Notes under the pieces: model-generated
What the model saw: the letters and a program-made list of their open reading frames with translations, nothing else
Databases searched by the model: none
Told to the model about the DNA's origin: nothing
Program-made: the position numbers and the translations under genes
NCBI GenBank assembly: GCA_948474755.1
Contig: CAOLHI010002145.1
Location: forward strand, 310,001-374,000
Direction of reading: 5' to 3'
Length of the DNA: 64,000 bases
DNA from: Ctenosaura bakeri
Lineage: Eukaryota; Chordata; Lepidosauria; Squamata; Iguanidae
In this document: in pieces, positions 36,826 to 49,273 of the stretch
How positions within the stretch are numbered: the first letter of the stretch is position 1
Layout: each line of letters begins with the position of its first letter

Positions 36826-37671
36826 TGTTTATCCTAGTTGCTTTTCTCTTTGTCTTCCTGTTCATTGCCAGCTGCCTTTTCCACAGCCAAAACTTGCAGC
36901 ACTGGTGCTCCTACATATCCCTCATCAATTTTGAAATTCACTATGGATGTGTGTAGATGAATGTTAAAACAGCCGCCATGTGACAAAAAGCACCATGATA
37001 ATCTCTCACATCACTGTAGTCTCCTTTTAATTCATTGACTGTTTTGATATATGCAGGATGCTTTATTCATTTCATTTGGGATAAACCTGAAAACGCTTTG
37101 CCCTAGATCCACAAGGGTTGTGGGCTTAGGGAAAGCATAAGGAGAGTGTGGAGAGGGAGCCAGGGGGTGGTAATTATATAAAAGGATGCTACTTCTCCAG
37201 GGAGGGAGAATAAAAGCAGGCCTGGTCTGTCACAGTCCTGGCTGATCTAGATCTCCATGTGACAGTGGTAAATAGGCAGCAGCTATGGGGAGTGGTGAAC
37301 AGGGAGCAGTACTTTGTCAGTGGGGTACTGCAGACCTGAAAGAGAATGATTAGGTTTAACTTGAAGTGCTGTGCCTATAGTTTTAATGAGCATTTATAAT
37401 GTTCTTGGGGAAATGTCCTTCCTGTTCGGCTGCTCTGACACTGACATTTGGGAACTGCCATCAAGCTTGCCTAATGATAGCCATTTTTCAGAGTTAATGA
37501 ACATCACAGGGTGCAAGGAAAAAAGTGACTTGAGGAGGATCCTGTCCGATGCTCCTTCATTGTCAGCCACTGTACAAGTCCCCAAAGCTCACCAGTGTTA
37601 CCTGAGGCTACAGAAGCTGTTCTCTCAGTGTCAGACTCTACTCCTTCCTTTCCATAATAAAATAAAGTAAT

Positions 37672-37850
37672 TATTGTTGTGTGCCTTCAAGTTGTTTCTG
37701 ATTTACAGAGACCTTAAGCTGAACCTATAACAGTATTTTCTGGGGGCTAAGAGTTACCCAGTGGGTTTCCATGGCTGAGCAGGGAATCATACCCTGATCT
37801 CTAGGGTTGTAGTCCAATGCCCAAACCACTACACTATGCTGGGTCTCTTA
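37672..37850 (-). repeat. Sauria SINE, minus strand
   Basis: Plus strand reads attgttgtgtgccttcaagt at the tail and aaaccactacactatgctgg at the head. Confidence 0.85.
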
Positions 37851-38857
37851 AAAAAAATAATATTGTGCTGATACAGAATGCTTAGAGTGCTTATAGTATG
37901 TTCACTCCTTCTATTTTTAAAAGGAGGAATGATGATCGGGTTTATTTTATATATTTTGTATGGTATCTGATAAGTATTAAAATTAATACCAAACATGAAT
38001 GCTAAATGATACGTCAAATGGTAGAGTTCCTTTCCATTTGTAGAAAACCACATTCCTTGTTTCTCATAAACTGTTAGAAAATAATTGTGCCAACAGGCCC
38101 TTTACTAGTCTTATCAATTTCTGTTTAAAAACTTTTGCATTCTATGTACTGCTAAAACTCTTAACAACTTACTGTTGTGGATCTCCCTGCTTAAGCCATG
38201 AAACTCACTAAGCCAGTTCCACTTTCTTAATCTAAGCAATTTACAAAATTCTTGCAAGGCTGGATTCATCCTGAGCGCCTCACAGGAGACATGTGGTTTA
38301 AATGTGAAAAATTACAGGAGTAATTTTCAATCCCGGTTTCTGTATTTGCAGTTCTGGTTTCTGTCTTATTATATAGAAGAATCTTTATAGTGGCTAAAGG
38401 CCAAACTAGACACTTCTTGGGAGTCCTGTGACCAATACTCCCTGTTCTTGTTGTGTGTTTCTCTTTCTTTAAAGCAGCTGTCAGGGAAGGGGAAAGGGTC
38501 TGATTTGAATTGGGGGAGTTAAGTGAAGTGAAGCGGGATTGAAAACCATTGCTCCTATGCTCCAATTACAACCATAGCTGTCCCCTCCTAAGGCTGGTAT
38601 TATCTTTGCAGAGGGAAAGTAGTAGGCCAATGAATGATGTCTGTAAATTTCCACTTCTGTCAGTAATAGATACTTTGGCAGAGTACTTTATGCATGAGTA
38701 CTCCTTGTATAAAGGGCTGGATCTCCCACTGCATCACAACCATGATCCAAATCAATGCCACTCCCCAGCAACTTCAACGGAACTCAGTGCAAGCATCTAC
38801 TTTAGTCCTTAGCCATCACAAAAACGGAGCCCATATAATAATGGAGACAGCAGAATA

Positions 38858-39340
38858 CAGTAGCTCCTCCACATTTGTGAGGGTTAAGGGCTCAGAAGCC
38901 TTGCGAAAGTGGGAAAATCACAAATAACTCTCCCCTCTCATGATTCCCCTCTGGAGTTTCTCCCTCCCATTCCTTTGCTCTGGCCCTGGTGTTGTGGGGG
39001 GTGGGGTGAGGTGGGGAAGGCAACCTAAAAGGCTTACCGGTACAGTATCCTCAGACAGAGAAAAGGGGAGTTCTGGAGTTCTAATTACTTCTGTGGCCAT
39101 CTTGAGAAAGGAGCATCTGACCAATAAGCTGCCACAGGGCAGAGAGGCCATGCCTTCAGCAGTGGGAGGGGGCTTTGCTCACCCATAAGGGGAAAAATAT
39201 TCATTTTAAACACAAGCCTCGCAAGCCTGGGGTGAGGAATCAAGGGGTGGGAGGAAGAAAATAGGGGAGGGGAATGCAAGCACATGCCTTGCGAATAATA
39301 AAATTTGTGAAGGTCAAACCCATAAATGTGGAGTGGCTAT
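38858..39340. mobile_element. pogo/Tigger-like MITE, copy C
   Basis: Left end cagtagctcctccacatttg preceded by TA (38856-38857); right end aaatgtggagtggcta followed by TA. The interior shares ttctccctcccattcctttg and aaatttgtgaaggtc with copy D. About 483 bp. Confidence 0.75.
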
Positions 39341-39519
39341 TATAGCTTTTTTTTTTTTAATGCTATCCTTTCTGCCATATCTTCTACATCATTCATCTGA
39401 TGAGCTCAGTTTGACCCTAGAAGTGTGATTTGGAGAGTCTGCAGAGCCATTAGTTCACTCAGTAGCCATAGACAAAGTGATGTTTTTATTTGGTCAGCTT
39501 CAGCTATATATGAGTGTAT

Positions 39520-39555
39520 GTTTAGATGATGATGATGATGATGATGATGATAATT
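39520..39555 (+). repeat. (GAT)n microsatellite
   Basis: Ten or so gat units passing into (ATT)n. Confidence 0.85.
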
Positions 39556-39596
39556 ATTATTATTTATTTGCATCCCACCTCTCCACATGGATCGAG

Positions 39597-39609
39597 GTAG
39601 GTAGGTAGG

Positions 39610-39674
<65 letters not shown>
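39597..39674 (+). repeat. Compound tetranucleotide microsatellite (TAGG)(TAGA)(CAGA)
   Basis: Three blocks of 4-bp units follow each other without a break: gtag, then gata (about 9 units), then gaca (about 7 units). The blocks differ by single transitions. Confidence 0.95.
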
Positions 39675-40224
39675 TGTGTAATTATACTAGCCTATCTCAC
39701 TGGGCTGTTGTAAAAGTGACTTGCATTCTTGAATCACTTGTGAAGCATGCTGAATTGCATCTTAGTGAAGAACAGTGTATCAATTGTTGATTTCATTTTT
39801 ATTATCATAGTCATGTAAATGTATTTACATTATGTATCATAGTTATGTAAATGTATGCTCATTTGAATGCATTATATTGATCGCCAGACCTAATGATCTT
39901 GTAATCGTAGATACTATTTTCCACATTATAAGGTTTGTCTTGATTCAATGGTTTTGATCCAGATTTAGTCATTCTTTAGTTGAATACTATGTTAAAAATA
40001 ACAGGACTTGGTGATTAACTTGTTCCATTGATTTTAATGGATTTGCTCAAAGCAAATTTATACCAATACCACCACAGTGTGGTATAGCCTTGGGCGATAT
40101 TGCCATCTTCAGCACAATACCACGTGTGTCATTGGTGAAATGCCCCAGCTGTCTTCTTGCTCTGATTCAGTAGTAGCAAACGGTGTAAATGTCCATATGT
40201 ATATTCAGTGTTGTAGCAGGAGAC

Positions 40225-40455
40225 ATGACGGCCAGAGTAGTTTAGTGATGCTGGAGTAGAGCTGTTGGAGACTGGGGTTTGAATCTCCACCCAGCTACAG
40301 AAACCTCCACTGAGTGACCTTAGAAAGGTCACACTCTCAGCCTCTGAAAAAGGCAATGGCAACCCTTCTTTTAATAAGTCCTGCCAAGAAAGCCCCATTA
40401 TAGTTCACCTGAGGGTGATCATAAGTCAGAATCATCTTGAAGGTAAAGAACAACT
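40225..40455 (+). repeat. Sauria SINE
   Basis: Diverged head (gccagagtagtttagtgatgc), ggagactggggtttgaatct B-box region, and tail ataagtcagaatcatcttga. Confidence 0.75.
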
Positions 40456-40484
40456 GTTGCAGGTGATCAAAAGAAGCAAACACA

Positions 40485-40944
40485 GGCCATTTCTGCACCG
40501 GGCTTTTAAAATGGTGCAGAGCGACCTCTGATGGAGGTCTTCTGCACCGTAGAGTGGACTGGGGCAGACTACTTTTTGTAGTTCTGTACCTCAGTCCAGT
40601 TCTGCGCAAACTGGTCGCGCAGTGTGCTTTTTAAAAACCTCTTTTTAGAGGTTTTAAAAAAGCACAGGCACGCAACTCCATGTCGCTCCATCGCTGCGCT
40701 CCGGAGCAGATTTGCAGGCGCGCGCAAGTGCATGCCTGCAGATCTTCCAGGGGCGGGCTTTCGGCTGGTGAGCTTCTCTGGTTGGTGGAGAGCCTCCACC
40801 AACCGGAAGCCACCATTTTGAATGCCGGAGCAGTGCGGAGCAATGAGCTTGCACTGCTCCTCGTCCCGATGGACTTGCCTGGACGCTCAGAAAATCCGGT
40901 GAGTCTCGTTTTGCATGGTTCCCTCCTCACATCTGGAAAGGGCC
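40485..40944. mobile_element. GC-rich MITE with ggccattt termini, copy 2, duplication ACA
   Basis: Starts ggccatttctgcaccg and ends tctggaaagggcc. Flanked by aca at 40482-40484 and 40945-40947. 460 bp, strikingly GC- and CpG-rich against an AT-rich background. It contains an inner inverted repeat (taaaaacctctttttagaggttttaa) and is related to 27586-28008. Confidence 0.85.
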
Positions 40945-41299
40945 ACAGTCTTAACTTTGACCTTTTAAGCCTTTTGGTTACACATACATTTTCAAGGTGT
41001 TGCTTTTGGTTTATCATTTTATAAGCCTCAGGTGAAGACACCAACCAGAGGCAATATTATTTGACCTAGCTTCAGAAAGTTCTGTTTGTAGGACGTCAAA
41101 GAACAGAACACTTTCTGTCACCCACCTCAAAGGTTTCAGCAGAAATACTGGAAGTAAAATATTGGAAGTGAAAGCCTTGACAGTACACAGCAAATACACA
41201 GGCTGAAATGAATGCTATAGTCAAATAAGCATGGCTCCTACCCAAATGAGTTTTAAATCTGCTCAGAACCTCCACTGATCCCAATGAATCAGACATCAG

Positions 41300-41485
41300 A
41301 CAGAAAACTACTTTATGCTGGCTCAGACTATTGGCTTTATATTGTCTACTGTTGACTGTCGTAGTTCTCCAGGTTTCCTGGCAGGCATTTTCCTAGCCTT
41401 CTCAGGTCTTAGTCCTGAACCCTGGATCTTTTACACAATGGGCAAGAATATGCATCATACCATAGCTCTACATGCACAGTTCTGC
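41300..41485 (-). repeat. tRNA-SINE of the 'gctgccttatactgact' family, with tRNA head
   Basis: Plus strand: ctttatgctggctcagactat, ttgtctactgttgactgtcg, agttctccaggtttcctggc, then gaaccctggatcttttacac and accatagctct. The last parts are the reverse complement of a tRNA-like head (agagctatgg..., B-box gatccagggttc). Confidence 0.7.
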
Positions 41486-42229
41486 TTCCTGTCACTCTCC
41501 AGTCTCAAAAGGGGCCCCTGCTGCTGCCACTTACCAGTGAGGAAGGGTGAGCCAATTCAGATGTAGCTGGCCTCAGCTTGATCATGGGGGGAAGAAATGA
41601 GGATGTGTTCCCAAATGGGGCATGCTATTCCCAAATGGACTGTGTCTAGTCAGATTTCCTTCTTCTGGGAATTCAGAGGAACTGGATCTTCATGGTCTAA
41701 ATTACCTCTCTCTTCACTCCATTTCCACTAGTAAATTACAGCATTTGGGGGTCCTTCCTGGAGTGTGGCAGCTGCTAGAAGGGGGTGAGGGATGCTTTGG
41801 ATGGAGTCCAAGGGCAGGGGGATAGCCCTCAGGATCCTGTCTAAAATGGAGTTTATGTACACATAAGTTCTTAACAGGATGCCAGCCCAAAACGTATGCT
41901 TTGCCACAGAGTTACATTCCTTTCCCAATTACATGTTTGGGCAAAATATTCCTGAAGTCTTCCTAATAAGATTTTCAACTTCGGGCTATACTGGAGGGGA
42001 GAGGAAGGGACGTTTAGTTGATACTCTGACTGCTGTTTAATTATGGGAACAAAGATATAAAGTACAATCCTGATGTCATCATCTGTGATGAAAACATATT
42101 TTAACGGGATTTTCCCATCCTTGAACAGGTCCACTGTTTCATAAGTGGGATGCAATTCTCTTCTGAGGCTCTGCTGCTGAGGAACTGCTGTTCATTCCAC
42201 TGATTCATGGACAGACCTGCATTTTAGCA

Positions 42230-42650
42230 ATCTGTGGACAGTAGGGATCAGCAGTATATCCTCCAACTCTCTTCCTTTGGCAGAGACAATCCCATTTAAT
42301 TCTCTGTAGTCTCACTTTATCAGCTGTTTTTCAACTGTCTTGGTTTCTCTCTCATCTTCCAACTTTCTTCCCTTTGTCTTCAGGTTACTTCAATTGCTGC
42401 AAACTGAGTTCAAAGTGCAAAAGTAGTTTGGACTCAGTTAGTGGAGAAGAAGAGAGGTGGGGGTGGAATCTTGATCTTCCCAGTAGGCTCAGGCAAAAAC
42501 AAATTACTGCAGCATCTGCTAGCTTGTGTGTTCTTCCTCATTAATAATGTTTGCCATTCTTAACCATACTCTAACTTTCCTTGGCCATAAGTGTCTCCAT
42601 TTTCATCTGTGAAATATTGCAGGGCATGCAGCAGGGAGTGGATATTTTGA
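42230..42650. repeat. Unclassified dispersed repeat, copy 1
   Basis: ttcccagtaggctcaggcaa, tttccttggccataagtgtc and ttttcatctgtgaaatattg recur in the same order at 44893-45245. The repeat class is unknown to me. Confidence 0.6.
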
Positions 42651-44452
42651 GTTTGACCTGGCTATGAGATCCAGGGAGCCCCTTTCCTCAGTCCAGCCGT
42701 CCTCAGAGGCACATTTGGTGGGGATGCAACCGAGGGCTTTCTAAGTGGCCATTTCTAAGCAGTAGGACCCCCTACAGAGGGCGTCTAGGTTGACTCCTCT
42801 GCCTGTTGTCCTTCCACTAGGCAGAGCTTGGAAATAATTTGTTAAACAGTAATTCATCACTCCTAATTTGTTGATCCTTTTAACAATAATTTTACATTTC
42901 ATTATTTTATTTGCCAAATACCAAAAATGTTGATGTTCTGAATATTGATTAACATTTGACATTGATTTAGTTTGTTACTTTGGGAAAATACATGGAGGAA
43001 GTGATTTTTTTTTGCTTTAATAATATTGTTTTTTAATTAAAACATGTTATTAAAATATTCTTACCAATCAGTAGCAATAAATTAATTTTATAGTTTGTTC
43101 TTGATCATTCAGGTTAGCCTATTAAAATAATACATTTGTGAGCTGCATGCAGAGCTAGGAATGTGTAGTGTAGTGACCTAGTGAAATCAGTGGGACCAGT
43201 TAGTCACAACACACAAAACACACACTGAGGCACATATCCTTATGCCTCCTGAGCTCCTGCCCCTAAAAGCAGCAAGCTTTCCTCCTCTAGATTTTCTGCC
43301 TGTGAACGAAAATGAATTCTATGATGTGACACTGTCAGCTAGTTCTGTGCTTTCATGTGCTTGCTCAAAAGAACGCGTACTTTTGATGTTGTTCTACTTA
43401 TGCCTCATCAAAGGTTTCATGGCAGCTGCATTTCATGGTTCTCTGCAAAAACCACCTGCAAAGCATCCGTCATCTGAAACTGATATGCTTAAGAGTCCCT
43501 CCCAGACTCCAATCTGTAGGTTGCTGAATACGACTAAATTGAAAACAGCCTTATTTGAAAGGAAATGGATGCTGTCAATCCTTCAAGAATACCAAAAGCT
43601 ACAGTGCAAGACAGCTCACAAACTAGGATGGATTTCTAGAGAAACAGCTGGAAAAATGCAGTGTTGGTGTAATTTGTTGAATTCTAGTCATGTACAATGG
43701 GGGCCTTACTCATTTCCTATAGGAATGCTTTGAGACTCCGAGCATTTGCTTCGGTGTTATGTTAGATGTGTGATCACAAGGACCAGCGAAAGGGATGGGA
43801 GCCAGTCACATGTAACTTTTTTTGCCAACAGCTATGGCAACAAATGAAGGCTCTGTTCTTATCAAAACTGGCATAAGGCCTCAGCCAGAAACCTGGAAAT
43901 TTAGATAAAGCTAACTGCCTTGAAAGGCTTCCCCTCTGCTTTCAGCAGTATGCTGTGGCACTGATTAGAGTCTCCCAATCATTCAGAGAAGAGAAGCTGC
44001 AGCAGCAGCACGGAAGTCATTTAAGGCACAGGGTATTGATGTGGAATGATGCTCATGTGATTATGACAGCTACCTCTATGCCACCAAATGTCACAAAGGA
44101 ATAGGGTCCAAATCTTGAACATAATTGTACTGACAAACAAAGAAACGGTTCTCAAGACAAGGCCCTACATTCAATGGGCTTACACATGTTTCATGCAACC
44201 GTGAGCTGGTGGCTTTGTTTTTCAAAACTGCTTTTATATACCATTCCTAAAGGAATAAACAGTTTTTCACCCTGCTGCTCAACAATCTGTTGAGGACTGA
44301 GCATTGTCAGTGACTCTGGGATGCTGGTTTAATATTAGAGGGAAGGGAAAACAAGAGAAAAACCAGGAGAAAAGGGCCTGGAGCTCTCCTTGAAGACAGT
44401 GTAATTGCCTGGACTTCTGAATAGCAGCATGGGACAACGGTGTGTTTTGTTG

Positions 44453-44665
44453 AAGTTGTTGCTGTTTTGTTGTGTGCCTTCAAGTCATTTCTGACTTATG
44501 GTGACTCCCAGGTGACCCTATCATGGGGTTTTCTGGAGGCTGAGAGTGTGTGATGCACCCAAGGTCACCCAGTGGGTTTCCATGGCCAAGCAGGGAATCA
44601 AACCCTGATCTCCAGAAGCACAGTCCAAGACTCAAACCACTACACTACACCACACTGGCTTTCTG
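44453..44665 (-). repeat. Sauria SINE, minus strand
   Basis: tgttgtgtgccttcaagtca (tail) to tcaaaccactacactacacc (head). Confidence 0.88.
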
Positions 44666-44729
44666 TTTTGTTGAAGACTCCACTTGTATTTAATAACATA
44701 AGATCTTTCAGTGATTAAACTCTTGCTTG

Positions 44730-44822
44730 GGAGTGCTTTGAGGGTGTTCCTGCATGGCAGGGGGTTGGACTGGATGGCCATGTGGTCTCTTCCAACTCTA
44801 CATTTCTATGATTCTATGATTC
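44730..44822 (+). mobile_element. CR1 3' terminal fragment
   Basis: gggtgttcctgcatggcagg, gttggactggatggccatgt, ccaactctacatttctatga then gattctatgattc: the CR1 terminus with its octamer repeat. Confidence 0.9.
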
Positions 44823-44892
44823 AGGATATAACTTATTTGGGTATACTTCATCACTAAAACCAACAATAAAAAAGTGTAACATACTCTTCAAC

Positions 44893-45245
44893 TGTTCCAA
44901 TCAGGCAGGGAACAGACTCAATTAATCTTCTATCATTCTAATGTTTCAGTTGCTTTTAAAATATCCCAGTTTCTCCCACTCCTCCTTTCCCCCTTTGTCC
45001 TCAGTTTACTTCACTTGCAATTAAGTAGTTTGCCTTCAATTAACATAGGGGAGAGGAGAGAAGAGGAGAGGAGAGGAAGGGGTGGGAACTTCCTCTTCCC
45101 AGTAGGCTCAGACAAAAATAAACTCTTTTAGCCTTTCCTAGCTTGTCTCATCTTCCCCAATAACATTTGACATCTTAACTACAATCTAGTGTTGCTTGGC
45201 CACATGCGTCCTGGTTTTCATCTGTGAAATGTTGGCGGCTATGGT
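44893..45245. repeat. Unclassified dispersed repeat, copy 2
   Basis: Same order of phrases as 42230-42650, with a G/A-rich gagaggagag expansion at about 45050-45080. Confidence 0.6.
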
Positions 45246-45834
45246 TATAAACAATACCAGAAAATTTAAATATCAGATGTGGGTGTTTGTGATGCTGCAA
45301 TGTGAGCGGAAGAAAATGCTCCCCAGTAAGTGGGATAGAAGATATACAACTTCCTCTATTTATTTTTGAAATTTTGAAATGGCTCCCTCCACATGTAGAA
45401 AGATTGAAAACAGAGAAACCTTCTATTGGTACTAGTAGAGTTTCCTTCCTTTTAATCTCTGCACAGGAGACCCTAATTTTAAATGAAATGGGTACATGCA
45501 GGCCTCAGTCCAGAACAGTGCTGTGCAGATAGAGACAAGGTGGAGGAAGTGCAGTCTGTGAGTTGAATGCATTGTAACCTTTTTTAAAAAAAATCAAAAT
45601 AGTTCCTGGAGCAGCTTTGAGTACCTTTGAGTCCCTGAACACCCACTGATTCACCAAGCTTACTTCAATTGGAGAAAAAGTGGCCCCAAAGAAGCCTGAA
45701 GGAAGAGGAGGTGGAGGAGACCAGGATTTTAAAAGGGAAACAAAAAGTGACTTCTGGTCATGTTTGTGTTGCATTTCGGGTCAGTTTGTTAATTTATTTA
45801 ATTTTTGCCCTGTTTTGTCCTAGCATGAGACTCA

Positions 45835-45974
45835 GGTCATTTCTGCACTAGATAGTTATAGCGCCATGATTCCACTTTCAACATCCGGCCCCTCCCAAAA
45901 CTACAAGTCCCAGGATTCCATAGGATGTTGAAAGTGGAATCATGGTGCTGTAACTGTCTAGTGTGAAAATGGCC
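45835..45974. mobile_element. Palindromic MITE, copy 2, duplication TCA
   Basis: Starts ggtcatttctgcactaga, ends gtgtgaaaatggcc, flanked by tca at 45832-45834 and 45975-45977. The halves (gattccactttcaacatcc / ggatgttgaaagtggaatc) are exact reverse complements. Confidence 0.88.
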
Positions 45975-47282
45975 TCAGTTTTCAGCTGATGACATGATTG
46001 TGTAGCCCACTTAGTTCAGGGCAAACATTGTCCCCACCCACCCCCAGTTTAATGTTTAATGAGTGAAAAACAGATAGGGCCCTTAAACTGCATGTTCCTA
46101 ATGGACCAGATGCACCAGAAAACAAGAGTGGCTGTTGAAATATTAGACTTTGTCTGCTCTGACATTAAAAGCCACATTTCCTGGTCACTATTATTATCCC
46201 TTCCCCAATACGTTTTGTACAGCCCACTATATACAATAGAGCAAGGAAGGCAGCATCAGAGCAGAATTATAGAAATTCTATTTGTCCCATTTTCTTGGAA
46301 AAGGTGTATTTATTATTAAAGCGCAGAGCACTTAAGTCCTTGTAGAGCTAAAACAGGATGATGTCAAGTTTAGTTTTTATTGAATTTAGTGCTGCAGCCT
46401 TGTCTTTTACACCTGTAAAACAGAAATATAGTACTAGAATCTGGTCATCTTTGAGTTTTGAGTTTGAGAAGGATGAAATTATATGCCCTTATCAGCAGGT
46501 GGTGTATTTATCAGGAGTTTCCAAAGACACTTTATCACTCTGATATGACATCCATTACAGGTGTAGAGGTGTGGAATAAGTTGAGCAATATTCCTCTTTG
46601 AACTGATATTAAACATTCATGTGAAGAGATTTATGTTGAGTTCTCTTTTCACAGTTTCAGACCCACTGTTGATTTGCTTAAGCATATCCACAAGGTGGCA
46701 CCACACTACATGGCAAATGAGATAAATTCCACTACTGCGACAATGTGGGGAAACTGTAATCTTGAGAACCCAGGAAATGTGTGAATATTAATGTACATTT
46801 TGCTTAATACTCTCCTGCTGTAAATTATGCATAATAGAGTCACTTAATAAACCTTGGCTTAAAGAGCTTAAGAATGCTAGCTGGAGTCGCTTTCTCTGTC
46901 TTGGCTCCTGAGGAGAAATAAAGTTGTTCATCACTGCTTTAAGTACCACTTTCAGGCTACATGGACATATTTGTATTTCACATTTGGTTCAGTAAGTCTT
47001 CTGGCATACTGTGATAATTCTAGTGTCCAACAGTCCATTTCTCTTGGTGCTGCAAACCTAGTTTGACTCAAACCCAATTCAGTAAATATTTACAAAACTC
47101 AGGGATCACATTTGCCATCTTACTCTGCTTTGGCATGATCCTGTAGTAAGAAGTTATTTCTTCTCCCCAGTATAATTTTCTTCATCTCCCATTTTGAGTC
47201 CTAATAATTTTTATTTTGAAGCAAAAATAACAAGTAAATGGGAAGGGGTAAATGGGTTTGCATGCTCCCCATTTTGTTGATA

Positions 47283-47470
47283 TTGTTGTTGTTGTTGTTG
47301 TGTGCCTTCAAGTTGTTTCAGCTTATGGTTACCCTAAGGGTTTTTCTGGAGGCTGTGTGTGTGTGCGCCCAACCCAAGCTTACCCAGTGGATTTCCATGA
47401 CCAAGCTAAGAATCAAACCCTGGTCTCCAGGGTCATAGTCCAATGTTCAAACCACTACAGGCTCCCTGTA
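47283..47470 (-). repeat. Sauria SINE, minus strand
   Basis: gttgttgttgtgtgccttca (tail) to ttcaaaccactacaggctcc (head). Confidence 0.87.
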
Positions 47471-48143
47471 CTCTTTCCCAATACCTGCAGATATGTAATG
47501 ATAAAAATCATTCACATTGCGACTTAATCCTTCAGTGTTAACCTTAGACATTTGGGTACCTGAGACAAATTATTGCGCTTAGCTCTCACAAGCACAAAGA
47601 AAATAAAGGACTCTGGAGTGCTTTGCTCTTCGTAAGTGCCACGAGACAATCATTCCTTTTGCTCTGTCAGATTTTGTTCTGCTTTCAGCATGTTTGCTGT
47701 TGGTCTGGCAAAGAAAGCAAGTGTGCACCTATTATGGCGTGTTCATTAAGCATGCTGAAACAGAGGCAAAAGAAGGCCTGGGATTCATGCACAATTGGTG
47801 GCACCATTAGGGTTTCAGACAGGAGCACTGTAACGATTGCCTTGCAAAACATTCATTTCCCCTCATGCTCTGAATTGACATGTGCAATCTTAATTGTTAG
47901 TTCTCAGTAAGAGCTGCACCTGGGCCCTTTATCTGCAAGAGAATGAAATTAAGACTGGGGCATGTAATTGCTATAAAGATGAATACGTACTGAATTGTAG
48001 CCTACAGAATACACAGTCAAGTAGAAGTCTGAAATGACCTAGACTCTACATTTTCTTTATGACCAGACAGCTTCACATTGGTAAAGCCTTGCAATTTCTT
48101 AAGACATCTGACTCATCCTTTTCCATTTATTTCTATATTCTTT

Positions 48144-48286
48144 GGATGATTCTGCACTAGGCTGTTATAGCGCTATGATTCCACTTGCAACATCCTATGG
48201 AATCCTGGGGTTTGCAGTTTCAGGAGGGGCCATAGGATGTTGCAAGTGGAAACATAGCGCTATAACAGCCTAGTGCGGAAATGGCC
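48144..48286. mobile_element. Palindromic MITE, copy 3, duplication TTT
   Basis: Starts ggatgattctgcactagg, ends cctagtgcggaaatggcc, flanked by ttt at 48141-48143 and 48287-48289. Near-perfect stem: gctgttatagcgctatgatt pairs with its complement on the right. Confidence 0.88.
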
Positions 48287-48287
48287 T

Positions 48288-48468
48288 TTGAGCGCCAATA
48301 TGATGGTTTGAGCATAGGACTGTGACCCTGGAGATCAGGATTTGATTCTCCACTGAGCCATGGAAACCCAGTGGGTGCCCTTAGGTGTGTCACACAGTCT
48401 CAGCCCCAGAGTCCCTTGTGATAGGTTCACCTTAGGGTTGCCATAAGTTGGAAATGATTTGAAGGCAC

Positions 48469-48500
<32 letters not shown>
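48288..48500 (+). repeat. Sauria SINE with (CAA)n tail
   Basis: Diverged head (gagcataggactgtgaccct), tail ccataagttggaaatgattt then gaaggcacacaacaacaaca, extended to about ten caa units. It begins immediately after the MITE. Confidence 0.87.
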
Positions 48501-48650
48501 TATATTATTTGTGGATAGGATGCACATGGTAGACATCAATAGTGGGAATATTATTTTAAGAAGAATGATCCTAAAGACATGCTGAAGCCCTCTATAATTG
48601 AACAGCAATAGAGTGATGCTCAGGATCAACCTACCAAAGCTCAGTTACTG

Positions 48651-48700
48651 CTGGCTTCAGCAAATCACTAGATCGCTGGCTTCAGCAAATCACTAGATCA
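48651..48700 (+). repeat. 25-bp tandem duplication
   Basis: gctggcttcagcaaatcact followed by agatc occurs twice in direct succession, with no mismatch that I can see. Confidence 0.85.
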
Positions 48701-49248
48701 CTTCTTAAGAGCATCATCTAAAGCTCTCATAGAGGCAGAGGATTTTTTTCCATATGTGACTTTTGCTTATGAAGTGGTCGCTTGGTTCTGATTAAATATA
48801 AAATCTCCGTCAATCAGAATGCTCACCTGCATTACAAATGTTTCTTTTCCATACCAGTTGGAACCTGCTATTCACATAATCAGTGTGAGAACTTATCCCA
48901 GGCAATCTACTTAAACTTCACAGCATGTAAGAACTGTGAGAAGAAGAAGATATAATTCTTCTGCTGCAACCTTTGCTCCATGTAGTGCTTCTCATATTTA
49001 ACAAACCAACAGAGTCAGGAAATAAATAAGTAAAATATATATAAATATATTGTAAATACATATAAAAATCAGTTAATCACAAATCCAGTTGGAAAATCAA
49101 TTATATACATGTATACCTTAGTTGAAAAGGTAGATGTGTTCCTGGGCTTTACTTCTTTAACAGAAACCTTGGTACCAGGGGTAGAAATAACATGGAAAGA
49201 ATAGGGATAATTTTCTACACACAAACACACACATACACATGGGTGTGC

Positions 49249-49273
49249 ACACACACACACACACACACACACA
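49249..49273 (+). repeat. (CA)n microsatellite
   Basis: About 12 CA units following a shorter acac-rich run. Confidence 0.9.

Noticed and set aside
41871..42155. 94-codon minus-strand frame with a DDDIRIVLYIFVPIIK segment
   Set aside because: No known family. The similarity to the 17288 segment is short and needs gaps; kept only as a note under that finding.
48470..48500. Regular short repeats suggesting a CRISPR-like array
   Set aside because: They are the CAA-rich tail of a SINE in a vertebrate genome.
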